From Rhodosalinus sediminis (GTDB taxonomy: Bacteria; Pseudomonadota; Alphaproteobacteria; Rhodobacterales; Rhodobacteraceae), in contig NZ_QOHR01000014.1 in assembly GCF_003385555.1 (NCBI RefSeq), forward strand, positions 1-64,000: 64,000 nt of DNA. The letters are read 5' to 3'. Positions 34,945-45,000 of this stretch are shown here, one piece after another (the first letter of the stretch is position 1; each line of letters begins with the position of its first letter). A model generated the notes under the pieces. It saw only the letters and a program-made list of their open reading frames with translations. It was not told the origin of the DNA and did not search any database. A program made the position numbers and the translations under genes.

Positions 34945-36774
34945 TCAGGCCGCACGCTCGGCCTGTTGCCGCGCCCAGAGGCGCGCGTAGCGCCCCTGCC
35001 GCGCGAGGAGCGCGTCATGCGTCCCCTCCTCGAGGATGCGCCCCGCCTCCAGCACCACGATCCGGTCCGCATCCGCCACAGTGGACAGCCGGTGCGCGAT
35101 GGTCAGCACCGTGCGCCCCTGCCCCGCGCGGCGCAGCGCCTCCTGGATCTCGGCCTCGGTGTCGGTGTCGAGCGCCGAGGTCGCCTCGTCCAGGAGCAGG
35201 ATCGGCGGGTCCTTCAGGAGCGTGCGCGCGATGCCGACGCGCTGCTTCTCTCCGCCCGAGAGCTTGAGGCCCCGCTCGCCCACCTGCGTGTCGTAGCCCT
35301 CGGGCAGCGCGGCGATGAAGTCGTGTATCTGCGCCGCTTTCGCCGCCGCGACGATCTCGTCCTCGGCGGCGTCCTCGCGGCCGTAGGCGATGTTGTAGCG
35401 GATGGTGTCGTTGAAGAGCACCGTGTCCTGCGGCACCACGCCGATCGCGGCGTGCAGGCTCTCCTGCGTGACGGCGCGGATGTCCTGCCCGTCGATGCGG
35501 ATCGCGCCCCCGGTCACGTCGTAGAAACGGAAGAGGAGCCGCCCGATCGTGGACTTGCCCGCGCCGGAGGCGCCGACGAGCGCGACCTTCTCCCCCGCGC
35601 CGACGCTGAGGCTGAACTCGCGCAGGATCGGGCGCGCGGGATCGTAGCCGAAGGCGACCCGGTCGAAGGCGATCTCGCCGCGCGGCACGGAGAGCGCCGG
35701 CGCGCCGGGGCGGTCTGAGACCTCCGCCGGCTGGTCGAGCAGGCGGAACATCTCGCCCATGTCCACGAGGCTCTGCCGGATCTCGCGGTAGACCGTCCCG
35801 AGAAAGCCGAGCGGCATGGTGATCTGGATCATATAGGAGTTGACCATGACGAAATCGCCCACGGTCAGCGCGCCGCGCTCGACGCCCACCGCGGCCATGA
35901 CCATCACGATCACCAGCCCCGCGGTGATCAGCAGCGTCTGCCCGAAGTTCAGGAAGGCGAGCGAATAGGCGGTCTTGAGCGCCGCGGTCTCGTAGCCCGC
36001 CATGGCGCGGTCGTAGCGCGCGGCCTCCCGCCGCTCGGCGCCGAAGTATTTCACCGTCTCGTAGTTCAGGAGCGAATCGATCGCCTTCTGGTTGGCGTCG
36101 GTGTCCTGATCGTTCATCTCGCGCCGGAGGCGGACGCGCCACTCCGTCACCTTGAAGGTGAACCAGACGTAGAGCGCAATCGTCGCCGCCACGACGGCCA
36201 GATACCAGGCGTCGAACATCACGAAGAGCACGCCCGCGATCAGCGTCAGCTCGAGGATCAGCGGCCCCACCGAGAACAGCAGGAACCGCAGCAGGAAATC
36301 CACGCCCTTCACGCCGCGCTCGATGATCCGCGAGAGCCCGCCGGTGCGCCGCGTCAGGTGATAGGAGAGCGAAAGGCGATGAATATGCGTGAAGGTCTGG
36401 AGCGCGATGCGGCGCAGCGCGCGCTGGCCCACGCCCGCGAAGACCGCGTCGCGCAGCTGCTGGAAGCCGTTCGACATGAGCCGCGCCATGCCGTAGGCCA
36501 CCGTCAGCCCGACCGCGCCGAGGGCGAGGTCCGACACCCCCTCGTCCGAGAGCGCGTCCACCGCGCGCTTGTAGAGCATCGGCGTCCCGACCGCGATCAG
36601 CTTCGCCGCGAGCAGCAGGGCGAGCGCGCCGGCCACCCGCCGCTTCGCCCAGCTCTCGCCCGGCGGCCAGAGATAGGGCGCGACCCGCCGGATCACCGCC
36701 CAGCCGGTGCGCCGTTCGCGCTTCGCCTCGTCGGCGGCGGTCTCCGTCGCGGGGGCTGTGACGTCGGCGGGCAT
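34945..36774 (-). CDS. Atm1-type ABC exporter (fused permease-ATPase)
   Basis: 609-residue half-transporter of the ABCB7/Atm1/HMT1 group, which exports glutathione-linked sulfur or metal conjugates. Six transmembrane helices fill residues ~40-320, with the family segment RALRRIALQTFTHIHRLSLS and the glutathione-site region FLLRFLLFSVGPLILEL. The ATPase domain has Walker A (GASGAGKSTIGRLL), signature LSGGEKQRVGIAR, Walker B ILLLDEATSALD and the H-loop IAHRLSTV. I chose the ATG at 36774 because AGGAGG precedes it; an ATG eight codons upstream lacks one. It stands alone. Confidence 0.9.
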   Translation of the reverse strand: MPADVTAPATETAADEAKRERRTGWAVIRRVAPYLWPPGESWAKRRVAGALALLLAAKLIAVGTPMLYKRAVDALSDEGVSDLALGAVGLTVAYGMARLMSNGFQQLRDAVFAGVGQRALRRIALQTFTHIHRLSLSYHLTRRTGGLSRIIERGVKGVDFLLRFLLFSVGPLILELTLIAGVLFVMFDAWYLAVVAATIALYVWFTFKVTEWRVRLRREMNDQDTDANQKAIDSLLNYETVKYFGAERREAARYDRAMAGYETAALKTAYSLAFLNFGQTLLITAGLVIVMVMAAVGVERGALTVGDFVMVNSYMIQITMPLGFLGTVYREIRQSLVDMGEMFRLLDQPAEVSDRPGAPALSVPRGEIAFDRVAFGYDPARPILREFSLSVGAGEKVALVGASGAGKSTIGRLLFRFYDVTGGAIRIDGQDIRAVTQESLHAAIGVVPQDTVLFNDTIRYNIAYGREDAAEDEIVAAAKAAQIHDFIAALPEGYDTQVGERGLKLSGGEKQRVGIARTLLKDPPILLLDEATSALDTDTEAEIQEALRRAGQGRTVLTIAHRLSTVADADRIVVLEAGRILEEGTHDALLARQGRYARLWARQQAERAA

Positions 36775-36833
36775 CGCGATCCTCCTTGTGCCGCGCATCT
36801 AGCCCGTCCGCGCGCGCGCGGCCAGAGCCCGCG

Positions 36834-38384
36834 TCACCGCGGCACGGTGAAGACCTGCCCGGGGTAGATCAGGTCCGGATCGCGGATGCGGTCGCGGTTG
36901 GCCTCGAAGATGCGCACGTAGAGGATGCCTTCGCCGTAGGTGCGCCGCGAGATGCCCCAGAGCGTGTTGCCCCGTTGCACGGTCACGACGCGGCGGCCCG
37001 ACCCGGCGGCGTCGGCGCTCGCCTCGGCGAGGCGCGCGGGCGAGATGCGCTCGAAGGGCGTCTCGAGCCGCGCGGTGACCACGCCGCCCGCGTCGATCGC
37101 GTCGAGGCGCATGGTGTAGACGCCCGTCTCGACCTCCGGCAGCTCCGCGCGCCAGGCGCCGTCGGAGCCGACGGGCGCCGTCGTGACCGGGCGGTTGTCG
37201 AGGTAGATCCGCACGAAGGCCGCACCGTCGCCGCCCTGCCCCGTCAGCCGCGGCACGCCGCCCGCGCCGTAGGCGATCGCGTCGATCGAAAGCGCGGCGA
37301 GCGCCTCGGGCGCGGCGCCGGGGCCGTCCGGGCGTTGCAGCACCCGCAGCCCGTCGCGGCCCGCGAGGATCACGCCGGGGGCGCCCGCGCCTTCCGAGGC
37401 CGGGGCCGCGGGGCCGGCCGGGCCGTCCTCCGCGACCCGGGGCTGGGGGGCTGTCGGGTCCGACGGAACGCGCCCCGGCGCGGCGGCGGGTGCGAGGTCC
37501 TCCCCGTCCGGGGCGGTGCCCTCGGCTGCCCCGGCCGTCTCCGATGCGGACCCTGCGGCGGATGCCGCCGCGGCGCGCTCGGGGCCCGGCCCGTCCTCTG
37601 CGTCGCCCGTCACCGGGGCGGTCTCCGCCGTGGCAATGGCATCCGTGGCGGCGCGGCTCCGCGACGCGGGGTCCGGCGCGGGAACGCCGTCGCCTGCGTC
37701 ACGCGCGTCGGCCTGCATCCGCGCGACCTCCGCCGTCCGCCCGGGCCCGGTGGCCGCGCCCTGCCCGGCCTCGGCCGGCGGCACGGCCCCCGCGGGGTCG
37801 CTCGCCCCGTCCGCCCCCGCCGCCTCGGCCATCGCGCGATCCGCCATGCGGGCGGCCTCGTCCCCCTCGGCCACGGCGCTCGCGGGCGGCGTGACGATCA
37901 CCTCGTCGTCGGACGGCACTGGCACGCCGTCGCCGAGCATCTCCAGCGCGAGAACCCGCGGCGCGTCCTGCGGGCCGAGCGACAGGAAGCTCGCGAAGGT
38001 GCCGGAGGCGTCGGCCCGCGTGCGCGCAACCTCCGCCCCGTCGAGCAGGATCGCGACCTCCGCGCCCGGCGCGGCGCGGCCGGCGATCTGCGCGCTGCCG
38101 TCGGGCTCGACCCGGACGACATCGAAACTGGGCGGCGCGGGGGTCGCCGGGGCCTCCGGTGCGGGTGCCGTCCCAGCCGACGCTGCGGGGGCGGACGCCG
38201 CCTCCGGTGCCGGCTCCAGCTCGGTGGAGGGCTGCGCGGTCTCCTCCGCCGGCGCGGCCCTCTCCGGCGCGGCGTCCGGCGTCAGCCAGCCCGCGGCGTA
38301 AAGCGCGACCACGAGCGCGAGGCCGCCCGCGACGGCCCCCGCGGCCAGGGTCGCCCCCGCTGCCAGCCCGCTTGTCCTGCTCAT
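36834..38384 (-). CDS. LysM-domain envelope protein with disordered Ala/Pro/Glu region
   Basis: 516-residue protein with an N-terminal membrane anchor (ATLAAGAVAGGLALVVALY) and a C-terminal LysM domain (residues ~465-514, VQRGNTLWGISRRTYGEG and LIYPGQVFTVP) that binds peptidoglycan. Between them lie Ig-like segments (EPDGSAQIAGRAAPGAEVAI near residue 100; GGVPRLTGQGGDGAAFVRIY near residue 370) and about 200 residues of Ala/Pro/Glu-rich disordered sequence. Similar proteins occur throughout Rhodobacterales, also next to the LOG gene family. Function is probably cell-wall associated. Confidence 0.82.
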   Translation of the reverse strand: MSRTSGLAAGATLAAGAVAGGLALVVALYAAGWLTPDAAPERAAPAEETAQPSTELEPAPEAASAPAASAGTAPAPEAPATPAPPSFDVVRVEPDGSAQIAGRAAPGAEVAILLDGAEVARTRADASGTFASFLSLGPQDAPRVLALEMLGDGVPVPSDDEVIVTPPASAVAEGDEAARMADRAMAEAAGADGASDPAGAVPPAEAGQGAATGPGRTAEVARMQADARDAGDGVPAPDPASRSRAATDAIATAETAPVTGDAEDGPGPERAAAASAAGSASETAGAAEGTAPDGEDLAPAAAPGRVPSDPTAPQPRVAEDGPAGPAAPASEGAGAPGVILAGRDGLRVLQRPDGPGAAPEALAALSIDAIAYGAGGVPRLTGQGGDGAAFVRIYLDNRPVTTAPVGSDGAWRAELPEVETGVYTMRLDAIDAGGVVTARLETPFERISPARLAEASADAAGSGRRVVTVQRGNTLWGISRRTYGEGILYVRIFEANRDRIRDPDLIYPGQVFTVPR

Positions 38385-38479
38385 GGTTCGCCGGCGACTC
38401 CGCGCGCATCTCCAGAAGGTTGAGCGACCCTAGCAACCCCGCTATCAGGGGTCAAAGCCGCATCAGCCCGTGACGAGGC

Positions 38480-39049
38480 ATGCCCCGAAAGTCCATCTGC
38501 ATCTACTGCGGCGCCCGTGACGGCGCCGATCCGCGTTTCGCGTCCGAGGCCGCGGCGCTCGGGCGCGGCGTCGCCGAGGCGGGCTGGCGGCTCGTCTACG
38601 GCGCCGGCGACGTCGGGCTCATGGGCCGCGTGGCGCAGGCCGCAGAGGCCGCGGGCGGCGCGACGCTGGGCGTGATCCCGCGCCACCTCGTGGAGGTGGA
38701 GGCGATGCGCGGCGCCGAGCGCCACGTCATCACCGAGACGATGCACGAGCGCAAGAAGGTGATGTTCATGAACGCCGACGCGGTCGCCGTGCTGCCGGGC
38801 GGCGCCGGATCGCTCGACGAATTCTTCGAGGTACTCACTTGGGCGCAGCTCGGGCTGCACGGCAAGCCCATCGTGCTCGTCAACGTCGCGAGCTACTGGG
38901 ACCCGCTGCTCGGGCTTCTGGATCACGTCGTGGCTCAGGGCTTCGCCGCGCCGTCGCTGCGCGGGCTCGTCACGCCGGCCGACTCGGCCGAGGCGGCCCT
39001 CGCCGCGCTGCGCGCCGCCCTCTCGCGCCGCAGCGCCGCGACCGAGTAG
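38480..39049 (+). CDS. LOG-family (TIGR00730) phosphoribohydrolase
   Basis: 189-residue Rossmann-fold protein of the lysine-decarboxylase-like LOG family. Members hydrolyse nucleoside 5'-monophosphates, releasing cytokinin-type bases or adenine. Key motifs are present: CIYCGARDGADP at the start, YGAGDVGLMG, and the catalytic PGGAGSLDEFFEV (family PGGxGTxxE, here with Ser for Thr). The length is typical. Its last 115 bp overlap the convergent rarD gene on the other strand, and both stop codons are clear. Confidence 0.88.
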   Translation: MPRKSICIYCGARDGADPRFASEAAALGRGVAEAGWRLVYGAGDVGLMGRVAQAAEAAGGATLGVIPRHLVEVEAMRGAERHVITETMHERKKVMFMNADAVAVLPGGAGSLDEFFEVLTWAQLGLHGKPIVLVNVASYWDPLLGLLDHVVAQGFAAPSLRGLVTPADSAEAALAALRAALSRRSAATE

Positions 39050-39882
39050 AGCGCGAGCGCCGTCCAGATCAGCGGGAAGGCGACCGCGTCGTAAAGCCCG
39101 AAGGTTTCGCCGAAGATCAGCACGGCGACGAGGAACTGCAGCGTCGGGTTGAGGTACTGCACCAGCCCGACCGTGGCGTAGGCCACCCGCCGCGTCGCAT
39201 AGGCGAAGAGCATGAGCGGCGTCGCGGTGAGCGGGCCCGAGAGCATCAGGAGCAGGCTGTCGCCGAGCCCCGTGCCGAAGGTGCCGCCCTCGCGGTGGAC
39301 GCTCCAGAGGATGGCGAGCGCCACCGGCGCGAGCAGCGCCACCTCCGCCGTCACCGAAGTCACCGGCCCCACGGCGAGGCGCTTCTTCATCAGCCCGTAG
39401 AGCCCGAAGGTCCCGGCGAGCGCGAGCGAGATCCATGGCGCGACGCCCTCCCCGGCGGCCAGCACGCCCACCGCGAGCACGGCGAGCGCCACGGCCACGG
39501 CCTGCGCCCGCGTGAGCCGCTCCCCGAAGGCCACGACGCCGAGCATCACCGCCACCAGCGGGAAGATGTAGTAGCCGAGGCTCGCCTCCGTCGCGCGGCC
39601 GCTCTGCACGGAGAAGATGAAGAGAAACCAGTTCGCCGAGATGAAGAGCGCGGCGGCGAGGATGCGCAGGATCTTGCCCGGACGGTCGAGCGCCGCGGCC
39701 AGCCCCGCGAGGCGGCCCTGCACCGCCAGCACCCCCGCGAAGAAGACAAGCGACCAGAGCGTGCGATGGGCCAGCACCTCGAGCGGGGGCACATGGTCCA
39801 GCAGCTTGTAGTAGAGCCCCGAAAGCCCCCAGATCGTGCAGGCCGCGACCATCGCCGCGACGCCGCGTGCCGCGTCGGTCAT
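38935..39882 (-). CDS. rarD: EamA-family permease RarD
   Basis: 315-residue permease with ten predicted helices in two EamA repeats. The RarD hallmarks are WGLSGLYYKLLDHVPPLEVL, AHRTLWSLVFF, ANWFLFIFSVQSGRATEASL and LVQYLNPTLQFLVAV. RarD transports an unknown substrate and was first linked to chloramphenicol sensitivity. The body ends at about residue 285 as in E. coli; the extra Ala/Arg/Ser-rich tail is encoded antisense to the end of the LOG gene. Confidence 0.88.
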   Translation of the reverse strand: MTDAARGVAAMVAACTIWGLSGLYYKLLDHVPPLEVLAHRTLWSLVFFAGVLAVQGRLAGLAAALDRPGKILRILAAALFISANWFLFIFSVQSGRATEASLGYYIFPLVAVMLGVVAFGERLTRAQAVAVALAVLAVGVLAAGEGVAPWISLALAGTFGLYGLMKKRLAVGPVTSVTAEVALLAPVALAILWSVHREGGTFGTGLGDSLLLMLSGPLTATPLMLFAYATRRVAYATVGLVQYLNPTLQFLVAVLIFGETFGLYDAVAFPLIWTALALYSVAALRRERAARSAARAASAESAGVTSPRSDGAAKP

Positions 39883-39945
39883 GCCGCCCGCTCCCCGTGG
39901 TCGCCCGACGCGCTCTGCCCGCTCCGCGCGCCGGGCGCAAGCGGC

Positions 39946-40398
39946 TCAGCCGTCGAGCTCCTTCGAGAGGATACGCTCGATCTCGTCGCGGGGGTGGTTG
40001 GTGAGCTCCTTGCTCACCTCGCCGACGACGCGGTCGGCGACCTCCTTGTGCATCTTGTCCCGCAGCTCGCCGAGCACGCGGGCCGGCGCGCAGAGCACGA
40101 TCCGCTCGAACTGGTGGCGATGCGCCATGCGGTAGAGCAGATCGGCCAGGTCGTCGGCGAAGCGCTTCTCCTCGAGGCGATGCCAGTCCGTGTCCTCCAT
40201 CGCGGAGAGCTGCTGCACGCCAGTATCCTGCATCCGCCCCGGCCGGTCGGTGCCCTGCTCATGGGTGGCCGGGTTCTCCTGCGCTTCCTCGCGGACGACC
40301 TCGAGATTGGGGTTTTCCGCATCCGTCAGGTTGCGCAGGAACAACGCCTTCTCGCCGTCCGCGACCAGAACCCATGTGCCGTTGGTCAAAACGCTCAT
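39946..40398 (-). CDS. Host-attachment-family protein
   Basis: 150-residue protein matching the Host_attach family (attachment-related proteins first described in Agrobacterium), a soluble fold related to the archaeal peptide-release-factor eRF1-like domain. Visible family features are GTWVLVADGEKALFLRN at the start and FERIVLCAPARVLGELRDKM near the middle. It has no secretion signal. The ATG overlaps the stop of the small upstream gene by 4 bp, so the two are co-translated. The family name does not prove a role in attachment; members are often stress-induced. Confidence 0.82.
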   Translation of the reverse strand: MSVLTNGTWVLVADGEKALFLRNLTDAENPNLEVVREEAQENPATHEQGTDRPGRMQDTGVQQLSAMEDTDWHRLEEKRFADDLADLLYRMAHRHQFERIVLCAPARVLGELRDKMHKEVADRVVGEVSKELTNHPRDEIERILSKELDG

Positions 40399-40613
40399 TC
40401 GGATTGCTCTCCACTCTCGTCGGGGTCCTCGTCCGCGCCGCGCACGCGGGTGGCGCCGGCCGGGCGCTCGGTCGCGCGCTTTTCCTCGTCCCGCGTGCCG
40501 ATCCGGCGGGCGAGCCGGCCCTTGTCGCGCCCCTGCTGATCGACCTCGCCCTCGGCGAGGGGCAGCTCTTCGGTCTCGCGGCGCATATCTTTTGATCGCT
40601 TGCGTTCGGCCAT
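40395..40613 (-). CDS. Small highly charged protein of unknown function
   Basis: 72-residue protein made almost entirely of charged and polar residues (MAERKRSKDMRRETEELPL at the start, acidic DEDPDESGEQSE at the end), with no hydrophobic core, so probably disordered. The ATG at 40613 has AAGGGAG upstream; a longer in-frame reading to 40721 runs through the gap and is less likely. It overlaps the host-attachment-family gene by ATGA. A degenerate FNR-like sequence (TTGAT-CGCG-GGCAA, 40708-40721) lies about 95 bp upstream. Confidence 0.6.
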   Translation of the reverse strand: MAERKRSKDMRRETEELPLAEGEVDQQGRDKGRLARRIGTRDEEKRATERPAGATRVRGADEDPDESGEQSE

Positions 40614-40723
40614 GATGCAACTCCCTTCGCGTTTGCTGATCGCGGGAAACGCCGCGCGCGACGACGCTGTTCCCGCGCGAGCCTCGCACGTCCGCACCAC
40701 GGCCGGGTTGATCGCGGGCAACG

Positions 40724-40752
40724 AAAAACCCCCGGAGCGGGGGCTCCGGGGG
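40724..40752 (-). terminator. Rho-independent terminator of sodB
   Basis: On the minus strand, a perfect 10-bp stem with a 4-base loop (CCCCCGGAGC / GCTCCGGGGG) is followed by five Ts and CG. It begins 26 bp after the sodB stop and is the best canonical terminator in the window. Confidence 0.85.
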
Positions 40753-40778
40753 CTCTGTCCTGCGGGAGAAGATCAGCC

Positions 40779-41378
40779 TCACATGCGGGAGGCGACGTTT
40801 TCCCAGTTCACGAGGTTGTCGAGGAAGTTCTTCAGGTAGGCGGGGCGCTTGTTGCGGAAGTCGATATAGTAGGAATGCTCCCACACGTCGCAGCCCAGAA
40901 GCGCGGTCTGACCGAAGCAGAGGGGGTTCACGCCGTTCTCGGTCGAGGTGACCTTGAGGCTGCCGTCGGTGTCCTTGACGAGCCACGCCCAGCCGGAGCC
41001 GAACTGCCCGGCGCCCTTGGCGGCGAAGTCTTCCTTGAACTGGTCCACCGAGCCGAAGGCCTCGGTGATCGCCTTCTCCAGCTCGCCGGGCATGCCCGTG
41101 CCGCCGGGCGCCATCATCTCCCAGAACTGGGCGTGGTTCCAATGCTGGCTCGCGTTGTTGAAGACGCCGTTCTGCGCGACCGCGCCGGCCTGATAGTTGC
41201 CCCTGACGATCTCCTCGAGGCTCTTGCCCTCCCACTCGGTGCCGGAGATCGCCTTGTTCAGGTTGTCGACGTAGGTCTTGTGGTGAATGTCGTGGTGATA
41301 CTCGAGCGTCTCGCGCGACATGCCGTTGTCGGCGAGCGCATCGTGCGAATAGGGAAGATCGGGAAGTTCGAAGGCCAT
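40779..41378 (-). CDS. sodB: Iron-type superoxide dismutase
   Basis: 199-residue Fe/Mn-family superoxide dismutase converting superoxide to oxygen and peroxide. Metal ligands are seen in YHHDIHHKTYVDNLN, QHWNHAQFWEMM and CDVWEHSYYIDF. The motif AQNGVFNNASQHWNH and the AGAVAQNG context (Gln at the Fe-SOD position) favour iron. The ATG at 41378 has AGGGG upstream; an ATG three codons earlier is also possible. It is a single gene with a clear terminator. Confidence 0.95.
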   Translation of the reverse strand: MAFELPDLPYSHDALADNGMSRETLEYHHDIHHKTYVDNLNKAISGTEWEGKSLEEIVRGNYQAGAVAQNGVFNNASQHWNHAQFWEMMAPGGTGMPGELEKAITEAFGSVDQFKEDFAAKGAGQFGSGWAWLVKDTDGSLKVTSTENGVNPLCFGQTALLGCDVWEHSYYIDFRNKRPAYLKNFLDNLVNWENVASRM

Positions 41379-41473
41379 GGACTGCACCCCTCTGTGATTT
41401 GTCGGCTTTCGCTATGGCGCGTAGATGTGTCTGCCGCGGCCACCCCGTCAACCCCCGCGGGCCGCCTGCGGTT

Positions 41474-42040
41474 TCACGGCCAGCCGACCTCGGCGCCCTC
41501 GTCGGCGGCCTTTTCCAGCAGGTCGAAGGCGTAGCGCGCGACCGAGCGGAAGCACATGAGCCGCAGCCGCCCCTCCTCGGGCATCCAGATCGCCGCCGGG
41601 ATCTGCGCGAGCCGGGTGCGCCGCATCTCGCCCGGGCCGAAGGCGGCGACGTCCACCGGCGCGAGCTTCGCGATCACCTCGCGCACGCGCGCGCCCGAAA
41701 GCTCGAAGACCGCCCGCGCGTCCGAGACGTTGGCGACCAGCGCATGCGCCCCCGAAAGCGCGGCGTCGAGCGCCCCGGCGAGCTCGGGCGCGTCGGCGTA
41801 GGCGCAGAGGATCAGCACCTCGTCCGGCGACATCCACGCGAGCGCGACGCGCCCCGTCTGCACCATGCCGCGCACGTCCGGAAGCTCGCCCCCCGTCGCG
41901 TCGGCGAGCGCCTGTGCGAGGCTCTCGCCCTCCTCCGACAGGTCGCCGCGGACCGCGATCATGCCCTGCGGCGGCAGCTCGGCCACCGTGACGTAGCCCT
42001 CGGCGCGGGCGCCGCCCAATGCGGGTGCCGGTTCAGACAT
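41474..42040 (-). CDS. soxG: Sarcosine oxidase gamma subunit
   Basis: 188-residue small subunit of heterotetrameric sarcosine oxidase, structurally like a GcvT fragment that packs against the alpha subunit. Features include ALAWMSPDEVLILCAY, LVANVSDARAVFELSGARVR and FRSVARYAFDLLEKAADEG. It overlaps the soxA stop by 8 bp and ends the soxB-soxD-soxA-soxG unit. The usual downstream folD, purU or glyA genes are absent here; sodB lies beyond on the same strand. Confidence 0.88.
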   Translation of the reverse strand: MSEPAPALGGARAEGYVTVAELPPQGMIAVRGDLSEEGESLAQALADATGGELPDVRGMVQTGRVALAWMSPDEVLILCAYADAPELAGALDAALSGAHALVANVSDARAVFELSGARVREVIAKLAPVDVAAFGPGEMRRTRLAQIPAAIWMPEEGRLRLMCFRSVARYAFDLLEKAADEGAEVGWP

Positions 42041-45000
42041 CCTGCTTCGTCCCTTCCCTGTCGTAGAAGACGGGCGCCACGATCTTCGCCTTCACCACGG
42101 TGCCGTCGACCTTCGGAAACTCAAGCACCTCGCCCATGCGTTCCGGGCCGCGATGCACCAGCCCCATGGCGATGCCGCGGCCGAGGGTCGCCGAGTGATA
42201 GGTCGAGGTCACGCGCCCCTGCGTGTTGCGCTGCCCGTTGGCGTTGGTGCCCGGCGCGGTAGCGTAGGCCGCCTCAGGCAGGACGGAGCCGTCCAGCGTC
42301 TCCAGCCCCACGAGCTTCCAGCGCTCCGGGTCGGCCATGTGGGAGCGCTGTTGCGCGCGCTTGCCGATGTAGTCGTCCTTCTTCTTCGAGATCGCCCAGT
42401 CGAGGCCGAGGTCCTGCGGGATCACCGTGCCGTCGGTCTCGTCGCCGATCATGATGAAGCCCTTCTCGGCGCGCAGGACGTGCAGGCACTCGGTGCCGTA
42501 GGGCATCACGCCGAACTCCTGCCCGGCCTCGAAGATCGCCTCCCAGAGGGCGCGGGCGTGGTTCGCGGGCACCGCGATCTCGTAGGAGAGCTCGCCCGAG
42601 AAGGAGATGCGGAAGACGCGGACGGAGAAGCCCGCGAGGGTTCCTTCCGTCCAGCCCATGAAGCTCAGCGCTTCCTTCGAGACGTCGAGGCCGCCGAGCT
42701 TTTCCAGCACCTTGCGCGCGTTCGGGCCGACGACCGCGATCTGGCCCCACTGCTCGGTGACGTTGAGCGTCCAGACCTTCCAGTCCCACCACTCGGTCTG
42801 GAGCCATTCCTCCATGTGGGCGTGGACGTGGTCGGCGCCGCCGGTCGTGGTGTGGCAGAGGAAGGTCTCCTCGTCGAGCCGCGCCACCACGCCGTCGTCC
42901 ATCAGGAAGCCGTTCTCGCTGCACATCAGGCCGTAGCGGCAGCGTCCGGGCTTCAGGGTGCTCATCATGTTGGTGTAGAGCATGTCCATGAAGCGGGGGG
43001 CGTCCGGCCCCTTGACGAGGATCTTGCCCAGCGTGGAGGCGTCCAGCATTCCAAGGGCTTCGCGGGCGTTCTTCACCTCGCGGTTCACCGCGTCGGCGCG
43101 GCTCTCGCCCTCGCGGCGGTAGGTGTAGGGCCGCCGCCACTGGCCCACCGGCTCCCAGTCGGCGCCGTGCGCCGCGTGCCAGTCGTGCATGGGCGTGCGG
43201 CGGACGGGCTGGAAGGTCGCCCCCGTCGCCGGCCCCGCGATGGCACCCATTGAGATCGGCGTGTAGGGCGGGCGGAAGGTGGTGGTGCCCACCTGCGGGA
43301 TCTCTTCGCCCAGAGCTTGAGCGAGCACCGCGAGGCCGTTGATGTTGCTTAGTTTCCCCTGATCCGTCGCCATGCCGAGCGTGGTGTAGCGCTTGGCGTG
43401 CTCGACGCTCTCGTAGCCCTCGCGCGCGGCGAGTTCGACGTCCGAGACCTTCACGTCGTTCTGGAAGTCGAGCCAGGCCTTCTGCCGCAGCTTGACCGAG
43501 GCGCCCTGCGGCATGAGCCACACGGGCGCGAGCGGCGCCTCATCCCTCGCGTCGCCCGAGGGCGCCGCGTCGCTCTTCGGCGCGTGCCCCGTCTCCTCCG
43601 CCGCCCGGGCGCCGGCGGCATGGGCGTCGGCGAGGATCTCGCCCGGCCCGAGGGCGCCGTTCGCCGCGCCGGCCGCGATCACGTTCGCCGCGCCGTCGTC
43701 GCCCAGCGGCGCGCGGTCGGGATCGGGGCGGAAGAAGGCCTCCGCCGCGTCCCAGACGAGCTTACCGCCCGTGTGGGACCAGAGGTGCACCACCGGCGAC
43801 CAGCCGCCCGAGACGGCGACCGCGTCGCATTTGATCTCCTGAACGGTGGCGCCCTCGCCCACCTGCGGGCAGGTGTAGACGGCCTCCACCCGCTTGCCGC
43901 CCTTGACCTTGGCGACGCCGCGCCCGGTCTCGACGCGGATGCCCGCCGCGCGCGCCTCGTCCATCAGCCGCCCGCCGCCCTCGGGGCGCGCGTCGATCAC
44001 CGCCGGCACGTCGAGCCCCGCGGCCTTCAGGCAGAGCGCGGTGCGATAGGCGTCGTCGTTGTTGGTCACCACGACCGTCCGGTCGCCCGGCGAGACGGCC
44101 CAGTTCACCACGTAGTCCCGCACGGCGGAGGCGAGCATCACGCCCGGCACGTCGTTGCCGGCGAATGCGAGCGGACGCTCGAGCGCGCCGGTGGCGGTGA
44201 CGATCCGCTCGGCCCGGATGCGCCAGAGGCGGTGGCGCGGGCCCGCCGGCGCGGCGAGGTGGTCGCCCGCGCGCTCGTAGGCGAGGACGTAGCCGTGATC
44301 GTAGACGCCCGCGCCCATGGTGCGGGCGCGCAGCGTGACGTTCTCCATCGCCTCGAGCTCGGCCACCGTGGCGGCGACCCAGTCGTCGGCGGGCTGGCCG
44401 TCGATCTCGCCCCCGTCCACGGGCGCGCGGCCGCCCCAGTGCGGCGTCTGCTCGATCAGGAGAACGCGCGCGCCGGCCCGCCCCGCGGCGCGCGCCGCGG
44501 CGAGGCCCGCCGTGCCCCCGCCCACGATCAGCACGTCGACGAAGGCGTAGAGGTGTTCGTAGCGGTCCGGATCGCGCGTCTCGGGGTCCGGCGCCTTTCC
44601 CAGCCCGGCCGAGCGGCGGATGACGGGCTCGTAGAGGTGCTTCCAGAGGGGGCGCGGGTGGATGAAGGTCTTGTAGTAGAAGCCCGCCGGCAGGAAGCGC
44701 GCGAGCGCCGCGTTCACCTGCCCCACGTCGAAATCGAGGCTCGGCCAGTGGTTCTGGCTGGTCGCCGTCAGCCCCTCGAAGACCTCCGTGGTCGTCGCCC
44801 GCTGGTTGGGCTCGTGCCGGTCGCCATCCCGCAGGTTGACGAGCGCATTGGGCTCCTCCGCGCCGGAGGCCACGGGCCCGCGCGGGCGGTGATACTTGAA
44901 GCTGCGCCCCATCAGGAGCTGGCCCGCGCCCATGAGCGCGGAGGCGAGCGTATCGCCCGGATGGCCCGAGAGGCGCTTGCCGTCGAAGGTGAAGGAGACG

